NCBI GenBank assembly: GCA_963556255.1
Contig: OY744605.1
Coordinates: 41,023,944 to 41,087,943, forward strand
Length of the DNA stretch: 64,000 bases
Direction of reading: 5' to 3'
Origin: Allolobophora icterica
Taxonomy: Eukaryota; Annelida; Clitellata; Crassiclitellata; Lumbricidae
Shown here one piece after another: positions 60,101-64,000 of the stretch (its first letter is position 1; each line of letters opens with the position of its first letter). The position numbers and the translations under genes are program-made. Below the pieces are notes generated by a model. The model saw nothing but the letters and a program-made list of their open reading frames with translations, made no database searches and was not told the DNA's origin.

Positions 60101-60151
60101 AAGGATAAGCAGTGGAACTCAAACGTATCCAAGAAGGTCCCTTCTGTCAGC
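45017..60151 (-). CDS. EPB41: Protein 4.1 (EPB41/coracle family), complete gene, 16 coding exons
   Basis: Protein 4.1 proteins anchor transmembrane proteins to the spectrin-actin cortex under the plasma membrane. Coding exons on the minus strand are 60088-60035, 58762-58325, 56833-56729, 55384-55342, 54472-54394, 53692-53648, 53192-53013, 52633-52546, 51470-51318, 50684-50587, 50262-49968, 49018-48872, 47758-47627, 46813-46634, 46048-45959 and 45157-45017. All phases agree: 2268 nt, 755 residues plus stop. The N-terminus is acidic, then a Lys/Glu coiled region (about 40-115); FERM spans about 145-430, FA about 435-480 and the 4.1 C-terminal domain about 670-735. No spectrin-actin-binding domain is recognisable. 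Vertebrate EPB41 paralogues arose later, so this is a family-level assignment. Confidence 0.93.
45959..46048 (-). CDS. EPB41: Protein 4.1 exon 15 (C-terminal domain)
   Basis: Encodes [20 protein letters not shown] and DETDIDHDA. It aligns with the 4.1 C-terminal domain 'V-K-G-G-x-x-E-T-R-I-E-K-x-x-x-I-x-x-D-x-D-I-D-H-D'. Acceptor ATTTCAG, donor GCT|GTAAGC. Confidence 0.95.
46457..46528. mobile_element. Tiny palindromic MITE, copy 2
   Basis: Starts TTAACCCTTTAACAACGAGC and ends CTCTTGTTAAAGGATTAA; same 70-bp family as 28147. Intron of the protein 4.1 gene. Confidence 0.85.
46634..46813 (-). CDS. EPB41: Protein 4.1 exon 14 (basic region and CTD start)
   Basis: 60 residues with a basic cluster ([18 protein letters not shown]), which could serve as a nuclear signal or an acidic-partner site, ending [11 protein letters not shown]. 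Acceptor TTGTAG, donor GAG|GTAAAT. Confidence 0.85.
46990..47256 (+). mobile_element. L2-like LINE 3' end
   Basis: The reading [17 protein letters not shown] resembles the L2/CR1 'G-D-L-V-V-P-x-T-x-T' tail; the 3' end is GAGGCGCTATATAAATCTGT then an ATTACATTACAT repeat. This ending is shared with SINE family A. Confidence 0.75.
47627..47758 (-). CDS. EPB41: Protein 4.1 exon 13 (variable region)
   Basis: 44 residues rich in Ser, Pro and Arg ([18 protein letters not shown]). Acceptor TTGTTAG, donor TGTG|GTAATG; the alternative GT two codons earlier is also in phase. Function unknown. Confidence 0.75.
47990..48565 (+). mobile_element. L2/CR1-like LINE reverse transcriptase C-terminus
   Basis: The plus strand reads [40 protein letters not shown] and [12 protein letters not shown], then [20 protein letters not shown] and [11 protein letters not shown]. 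This is the complete order of motifs at the C-terminus of L2/CR1-type proteins. The tail ends ATATAAACATGTGATTACAA. Frame breaks show it is dead. It is antisense in a protein 4.1 intron. Confidence 0.82.
48872..49018 (-). CDS. EPB41: Protein 4.1 exon 12 (variable region)
   Basis: 49 residues ([20 protein letters not shown] and so on) in phase 0 at both ends, acceptor ATTTTAG and donor CAAGAG|GTTAGA. The region between FA and the C-terminal domain is variable in the family, so this exon is supported by splice signals and phase only. Confidence 0.78.
49110..49343 (-). repeat. SINE family A, second copy
   Basis: Same head (GGTTCGAATCCC B box, GTGGTGGCTCAGTGGTAAG A-box side), body and GGCGCTATAGAAATATCCG tail as 26240-26466, followed by an (AAAT)n tail. 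Intron of the protein 4.1 gene, in gene orientation. Confidence 0.88.
49630..49885 (-). mobile_element. CR1-like reverse transcriptase fragment
   Basis: The minus strand reads [20 protein letters not shown] then QTDLSNL, the 'V-T-x-G-V-P-Q-G-S-V-L-G-P-L-L-F-x-x-Y-I-N-D-L' RT motif. Short and decayed. Confidence 0.6.
49968..50262 (-). CDS. EPB41: Protein 4.1 exon 11 (FA segment)
   Basis: Encodes [20 protein letters not shown] then [13 protein letters not shown], the FERM-adjacent (FA) motif 'G-S-K-F-R-Y-S-G-R-T-x-x-Q-x-R-x-A-x-x-x-I-D-R-x-x-P-x-F-x-R'. It contains Ser/Thr-rich, phosphorylatable sequence. The tail ([16 protein letters not shown]) is not conserved. Acceptor TTTGACAG, donor GAT|GTAGGT. 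Confidence 0.95.
50587..50684 (-). CDS. EPB41: Protein 4.1 exon 10 (FERM F3 end)
   Basis: Encodes [20 protein letters not shown] and [13 protein letters not shown]; the L-W-K-x-x-V-E-H-H-T-F-F-R helix ends the FERM domain. Acceptor TTTTAG, donor TTTCG|GTAGGA. Confidence 0.97.
51318..51470 (-). CDS. EPB41: Protein 4.1 exon 9 (FERM F3)
   Basis: Encodes [20 protein letters not shown] and [20 protein letters not shown], the PH-like F3 lobe signature (I-N-R-F-x-W-P-K-I-L-K-I-x-Y-K-R). Acceptor ACTTAG, donor GGCGAG|GTAACT. Confidence 0.97.
51720..52070 (+). mobile_element. Possible L2-like LINE fragment
   Basis: Weak resemblance to the C-terminal end and spacer of the other L2-like copies. No strong motif; the assignment is tentative. 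Confidence 0.3.
52546..52633 (-). CDS. EPB41: Protein 4.1 exon 8 (FERM F2)
   Basis: Encodes [20 protein letters not shown] and YGIHLHAAK, matching '[24 protein letters not shown]'. The acceptor GTTGTTAG at 52634 keeps the frame; an upstream AG near 52654 would not. Confidence 0.94.
53013..53192 (-). CDS. EPB41: Protein 4.1 exon 7 (FERM F2)
   Basis: Encodes [20 protein letters not shown] and GDYDQEEHG, then [12 protein letters not shown]. The A-L-L-G-S-Y-x-V-Q-S-E-x-G-D-Y-D motif is diagnostic of protein 4.1. Acceptor TTTGTAG, donor CACTG|GTAGGA. Confidence 0.97.
53648..53692 (-). CDS. EPB41: Protein 4.1 exon 6 (FERM F2, small exon)
   Basis: 45 nt, encoding [14 protein letters not shown], equivalent to 'Y-x-L-C-L-Q-L-R-x-D-I-x-x-G-R'. 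Acceptor TTGACAG, donor GGACA|GTAAGT. Confidence 0.93.
53855..53924. mobile_element. Tiny palindromic MITE, copy 3
   Basis: TTAACACTTTAGCATGAGC to CTCATCGTTAAAGGGTTAA around ACTAAAATGTATG. Protein 4.1 intron. Confidence 0.85.
54288..54357. mobile_element. Tiny palindromic MITE, copy 4
   Basis: TTAACCCTTTAACGACTATC to CTCGTCATTATAGGATTAA around ACTAAAATGCACGG. It is about 365 bp from copy 3 in the same protein 4.1 region. Confidence 0.85.
54394..54472 (-). CDS. EPB41: Protein 4.1 exon 5 (FERM F1-F2)
   Basis: Encodes [20 protein letters not shown] and LQEDITR, matching 'W-x-F-x-F-x-V-K-F-Y-x-P-x-P-x-x-L-x-E-D-I-T-R'. Acceptor TGTGCAG, donor ACCAG|GTCAGA. Confidence 0.95.
55342..55384 (-). CDS. 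EPB41: Protein 4.1 exon 4 (FERM F1, small exon)
   Basis: Only 43 nt, encoding [14 protein letters not shown], equivalent to the family's 'W-L-D-x-x-K-x-I-x-K-Q-I'. Acceptor CTTCTTCAG, donor GGAAG|GTAAGC. Confidence 0.88.
56729..56833 (-). CDS. EPB41: Protein 4.1 exon 3 (FERM F1)
   Basis: Encodes [20 protein letters not shown] and RDYFTLTY, matching the 4.1 signature G-Q-x-L-x-x-x-V-C-x-x-L-N-L-L-E-x-D-Y-F. Acceptor GTTTTAG, donor AAG|GTTAGC, phase 0 at both ends. Confidence 0.96.
56949..57715 (-). pseudogene. RTE-related reverse transcriptase C-terminal fragment
   Basis: Reads [20 protein letters not shown] and [11 protein letters not shown], then after a frameshift near 57350 [20 protein letters not shown] and [20 protein letters not shown]. 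These are the order of motifs after the RT core in endonuclease-RT LINEs. Its 3' side ends in a (TGACA)n run at 56949-56972 on the minus strand, a typical LINE tail. It is a different subfamily from 4759-8062. Confidence 0.82.
57820..57975 (+). mobile_element. L2/CR1-like LINE endonuclease N-terminal scrap
   Basis: Reads [20 protein letters not shown] and [12 protein letters not shown], matching the common 'L-L-S-G-D-I-E-x-N-P-G-P ... N-I-R-S-L-x-N-K' start of CR1/L2-type endonucleases. Protein 4.1 intron. Confidence 0.7.
58035..58130 (+). mobile_element. Old RTE 3'-end fragment
   Basis: The sequence GATCGCTAGAGCTCCAGAAG then GACAGCACAAGGTGACAAGG matches the 3' ends of the copies at 4759 and 24069 with several changes. 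It is a third, older and severely 5'-truncated copy. Confidence 0.85.
58325..58762 (-). CDS. EPB41: Protein 4.1 exon 2 (headpiece and FERM start)
   Basis: 146 residues. The first two thirds are Lys/Glu-rich ([20 protein letters not shown] and so on), predicted helical or coiled. The end, [20 protein letters not shown], is the first strand pair of the FERM F1 lobe. Acceptor TTTCTAG, donor GAC|GTGAGA. Confidence 0.93.
58860..59180 (+). mobile_element. L2-like LINE 3' end
   Basis: The decayed frame is followed by TTGGTGCTATATAAATTTGT, the same tail type as at 47215. Protein 4.1 intron. Confidence 0.6.
59230..59530 (-). mobile_element. CR1-like reverse transcriptase C-terminal fragment
   Basis: The minus strand reads [20 protein letters not shown] and [19 protein letters not shown], like the 'R-S-x-x-x-x-L-x-V-P-x-x-x-x-x-x-Y-G-x-R-S-F-x-x-x-G-P-x-x-W-N-S-L-P' ending. 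Confidence 0.6.
60035..60151 (-). CDS. EPB41: Protein 4.1 exon 1 (start codon)
   Basis: Acceptor TTATTTAAG before 60151, donor GAT|GTATGT after 60035. The ATG at 60088 ([18 protein letters not shown]) is preceded in frame by a TGA in the same exon, which fixes the start region; a second ATG two codons on is possible. Upstream non-coding exon(s) must exist because of the acceptor. Confidence 0.8.
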
Positions 60152-60159
60152 CTTAAATA

Positions 60160-61420
60160 AAAAAAATCACAAACAGCTAAGAATTACAAATATAATTCAC
60201 GCATAAATTACCATAACTTGTGTTTTGAACTTGAATGGAAACAAGCATGTGACATTAAAATATTGTGTGACAAACTCACTGGTAATAGGTAAGGTACAGA
60301 CATTTCAAAGTTTTCAAATCTCAGGTAATGCATTTCTGGCTTTTCTGGCTGAAACTGTAATATTATAACAGCAATTTGGCAGCCAGAAATGTTTTCTGAG
60401 AGGCTACCTAACTAGCTTGTCCAATTGCCCATTTCATATAATGTAAAGTGCCACAGTCATGCACAAAACAGAATTTTAAGAAGCCTCTGGTGGTGCTTCA
60501 ACAATAACAGAGCTACTAAACAGTCACTGGTGAGCTCAATAAGGTTTTCTATTCAGCATTCAACAGAAACAGAAGTCTGTCCCTGTTTCAAGGTAGGCTG
60601 GGCATTTTCTAACATTGCAACTGAAGGATTCAAACACCGTTACATAGCCTAGTCCTAACTAAACTCAACTGTTGCAATAAAATGATGAGTGAAGACTGAA
60701 GAGTATCATATGTAAGTCAGTTGGCTTTGTATAACTGTGTCTTTTATAAATGTTAACCCTTTAACGATGAGAGGGATTAGTTCTCCATACATCTTAGTGC
60801 ATGCTCGTCATTAAATTGCTAAGACATGGGAAGAACAAAAAACTTATCCAACCTGTTAATTTCCTTTTCACCACATGTTTGAAATCAAATTATCATTCAC
60901 AAAAAAGATCAAAGCACAAAGAAGAAGGGAAGCAGAATAGTACACATACACAATGCTTTCAAAATCAGTGAATGAATGAACATCACAATACAAGTTATGA
61001 AGCATTTTAACAAATTCACAGGTTACTGTTTACTTGTTCAGGATATGACTGGCAGGCAGAGATGTGAAAGTCATGCAAAGATGTGTCATCAAAAACAAAA
61101 AATGCACTTCTAATCAACACTTCTAAAAATCTCTTGGATCACTACACGAAAATGACTGTTTTAAACCATAAGACTCAATGGCCTTGCAGTCACTTGGAGC
61201 AGCTACAAAACGTAGGCTGACTTGTTAGCACTTTCAAGTACATTACACATGACACGGACCACTGTACAATTTGTAAACAACATCACTAACACATCAAAGA
61301 ATGGCGCTGCCACGGCCTACTTGTAAACGAAACTTTTGTTTCACTTAAATATGTGCTACATTTGTTTTAATAATCATTCTACTTGTTTGGTCTGAGACAT
61401 CCACAAATTTGTCAGTATGT
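60160..61420. other. Unassigned upstream DNA of the protein 4.1 gene
   Basis: Apart from the small MITE at 60753-60817 no feature was recognised. An upstream untranslated exon of protein 4.1 and its promoter may lie here or further right, but I could not place them. Confidence 0.4.
60753..60817. mobile_element. Tiny palindromic MITE, copy 5 (inverted centre)
   Basis: TTAACCCTTTAACGATGAG to ATGCTCGTCATTAAATTGC; the centre reads GGGATTAGTTCTCCATACAT, the reverse orientation of the other copies. Confidence 0.8.
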
Positions 61421-61427
61421 CTTAGTT

Positions 61428-61772
61428 CAGCGGTTCCCAAACTTCTTTGTGTCGCGACCCACTTGTGAATATCTTGGCAATATCGGTACCCACTGTGTAA
61501 AATTAAGCATTTTTTTACTAAAATTTGCTTCGTAAATTGGTATTCAAATATGCGGATTTAAGTGCAGCGCTTAGAAATTTAAAGCATTAATAGGAAACTT
61601 CTAAGGTAAAAACAGTTTACAATGTTATTGCAATCCAGCTAGTTATAGCCCAATCATAGCCAAATGTTGTTGCTGCAAACAAATAAAATGTTTCTAGAAA
61701 AAATTTGGCGACCCACTCGCTAGAGCTTCGCGACCCACTTTTGGGTCGCGACCCACAGTTTGGGAAACTCTG
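61428..61772. mobile_element. 345-bp hAT-type MITE, exact 8-bp duplication
   Basis: TCTTAGTT flanks it at 61420-61427 and 61773-61780. The ends CAGCGGTTCCCAAACT and AGTTTGGGAAACTCTG are the well-known hAT type also common in vertebrates. It contains GCGACCCAC repeats. Confidence 0.95.
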
Positions 61773-61780
61773 TCTTAGTT

Positions 61781-63180
61781 GACTTTGGGGAGCACTCAAG
61801 GAGAGTCATATGCGTGCTAGTTCATCATCTTGTACTACTAATATTCACATCACCTTCACTTTGAATGCAAGAAAAAGCCCTGCCTATTTTGAAACGGTTT
61901 CCAGACTACTGTTTCTGTTGATCACTGAATGGAAAACCTCTTTCGACTGAAAAAGTTAGTCTGAGAACATAAAGTCTACCCTGGGATTAAGATTGCTGAC
62001 CCACACAGGCTAGGCTCTCAGACTCACAAAATCCGGAAGCACTATTATTAACACCTTGATTGTGCCAAACAGTTAACCCCAACTGTTAAAATTGATCAGC
62101 ATCCGTCAAACTCGATTCACTCTGCAAGCAAATGCGCGATAAACCTCCTGAAATATTGGTCTTCGAACACAAAAGCCTTAAAACTCCTATTTTAAAGCCC
62201 GTTTAAATTATTATGGCGCACTAAAACACAGAAATCAACAACACTTTTGTTTCTTGTAACACAAGGAAACATATTTTAAACATGGTATCACCGTAACCAT
62301 TCAGGTGAAATACTTGACATTTTCTGGTTGAAATGCACAAATTTACGCATTCGCATGACCTTAAACCAACAGAAAATATGAATTTGATCACGGTTTAGGC
62401 CAACCAAGGCTCGTTAAAACGCTGTATACAAGTTCCGCAGTCAAACTTGTTGATGCTCACCTGAAACTTTCTAAAGGTTTTGCTTTCCTCGACGTTGACA
62501 ATTTTTAAACTGCAAATAAAATTCCCACGGATCCGAGACGAATTGGCTGATTACATCAAATTCAGCGACATGTCAGATTATGTTAAAGACAAAACGTACA
62601 CCTAATCCCAGCACTAGGTCACAGTTGAAAACTACTTCAGGTGACAGGTGTTAGCGGGCGTATGAATACCTCTTACCTGTCGCGCAAAAATGTGATTACA
62701 AGGTGTTTTATCGCTAATTTCAACTTGCTACGCTATAAACCTAAAGACCATTTATAAAGCAATTGTAGCCTATTTTCAAATATGCTGAAAATTATAAGAT
62801 GTTTGTTATAAACTGATTGAATTAGAGGAACTATGTTTAACGCGGATTATATTTACATTTTTATGCGAAGCCGAAATACGCAGGGTCCTAAAAATTCGAG
62901 GGCACTATGCTGGTTAGGCCTATACATATATAGCGCCATGCTTAATAATGTCATAAGCTCATAACTCATAATAATATAGACAGCTGAACGGTTTGTTTAA
63001 CGATTCCTGCGACTAAATTGATGCGCGACGGGTGTCGTATATATAAGTCAGCATAAATTTATGTCTTTTATAAAAAAATGTTCATTGAAATGAACGTCTG
63101 TATTTATTTTCATCCGACGGGGGAAACATCAGCGATGACGTTTAGGTCAGGTCAATACAACTACGTCCCATGACCCATCT
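61781..63180. other. Unassigned stretch
   Basis: No coding segment or repeat was recognised. It is upstream of the protein 4.1 gene and could hold its promoter. Confidence 0.35.
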
Positions 63181-63190
63181 GTAACATTAG

Positions 63191-63579
63191 CAGAGGCGGA
63201 TTAAGGCATGTTCGACATGTTCGGCCGAACAGAGGCCCCCACATTTGAGGGGCCCCACACATGGAAAGAACAAAATAATTTTCAATATATTATAATTATT
63301 GTTATTTGTTAAGTCTAATAGTACAAATTAGCCAAAAAACAGAACTAATTATTCGAAAACTACTCATTATAATATACACAAATACACAATTTTTGCACAC
63401 GTGGGCCCCTATTGGAGCTTCCATTAGGGCCTATCAGGCAGATTCATCTCAAAATCAATCAGAAATGCTAGTAGCCTAAGATATATTTTATTGCTTATTT
63501 AAACACTTAATACCAGACTGGAACTGGGGCCCCCACAGTTTAAATGAACAGGGCCACCACATTTGTTAATCCGGCCCTG
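63191..63579. mobile_element. 389-bp hAT-type MITE, 8-bp duplication (7/8)
   Basis: AACATTAG at 63183-63190 and AATATTAG at 63580-63587. The ends are CAGAGGCGGATTAAGGC and GTTAATCCGGCCCTG. Internal GGGCCCC runs occur near both ends. Confidence 0.88.
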
Positions 63580-63800
63580 AATATTAGTAAATGAGTTTCC
63601 CCTTTAAGTAGCAGATGCATAACATATGTAGACCTACAGCATCCCAGCCAGGAAACCTCGTCGGCTACACAGGATAGTCAAATCACAGTATAGATAATTA
63701 CATCTATACTGTGGTCAAATCTTGGGAGAACCAGATTATGTAAACGCGGACGCAAATCATAGGTCTACTGGGGTTTTAAGAATGCCATGGCTAAAGAGAG

Positions 63801-64000
63801 AGGCGTAACTTTGGTCTAACAAGTGGGGGGTATCAATTTTTTACATACACGAAGCATTAAGATGGAGACTGCAATCTCTGGGAAGGTTCTATAATAAAAT
63901 ATTGATTGGCATTGTCTAAAAAGTGAGGGTACGGTACCCCTCAGTCCAAAATTCAGGTACGTGTACCCTCGTACCCTCACAAATAACTCCTACACGGCTA
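63801..64000. mobile_element. MITE related to 18607-18746, running off the window
   Basis: Shares GGCGTAACTTTGGTCTAA, CATACACGAAGCA and ATCTCTGGGAAGG with the 18607 copy. It carries an extra GTACCCTC-rich block and is cut by or ends at the window edge. Confidence 0.75.

Overview
This is eukaryotic DNA from an invertebrate animal; the species cannot be fixed from sequence. Evidence: two conserved metazoan genes split by many GT-AG introns of roughly 0.3-4 kb, AT-rich introns, tRNA-derived SINEs, L2/CR1-like and RTE-clade LINE debris, hAT, pogo and other MITEs, and satellites. No prokaryotic gene organisation is present. Both genes lie head to tail on the minus strand.

Gene 1 (37424 down to 3123) is a complete Sin3 corepressor gene. 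I could reconstruct 24 coding exons whose phases join without a break into a 1185-residue protein with PAH1, PAH2, PAH3, the HDAC-interaction region and the C-terminal Sin3 region. Gene 2 (60151 down to 45017) is a protein 4.1/EPB41 family gene: 16 coding exons joining to 755 residues, with an acidic start, a lysine/glutamate-rich headpiece, a FERM domain, an FA segment and a 4.1 C-terminal domain. Sin3 would act in the nucleus as an HDAC scaffold; protein 4.1 would link membrane proteins to the cortical cytoskeleton. Nothing suggests that they work together.

Layout: 1-1990 is a 25-bp satellite with a strand switch and higher-order duplication. 2050-3120 shows nothing recognisable. 3123-37424 is Sin3, whose introns hold a full-length RTE element (4759-8062), an internally deleted hAT (8096-8928), a 5'-truncated RTE copy (22708-24069), SINEs, L2-like fragments, a 63-bp tandem array broken by a transposable element, and a 1.4-kb element with 20-bp inverted ends. 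37425-45016 is an intergenic transposon graveyard with nested MITEs and a decayed reverse transcriptase. 45017-60151 is the protein 4.1 gene, with LINE, SINE and small-MITE pieces in its introns. 60152-64000 is upstream DNA with hAT-type MITEs.

The most notable points are: the RTE insertion 24 nt from a Sin3 splice acceptor; two nearly identical RTE copies in inverted orientation flanking Sin3 exons 9-22; a tandemly duplicated and decayed acidic Sin3 exon; a SINE sharing its 3' tail with the local L2-like LINE; and several MITE families with intact target-site duplications.
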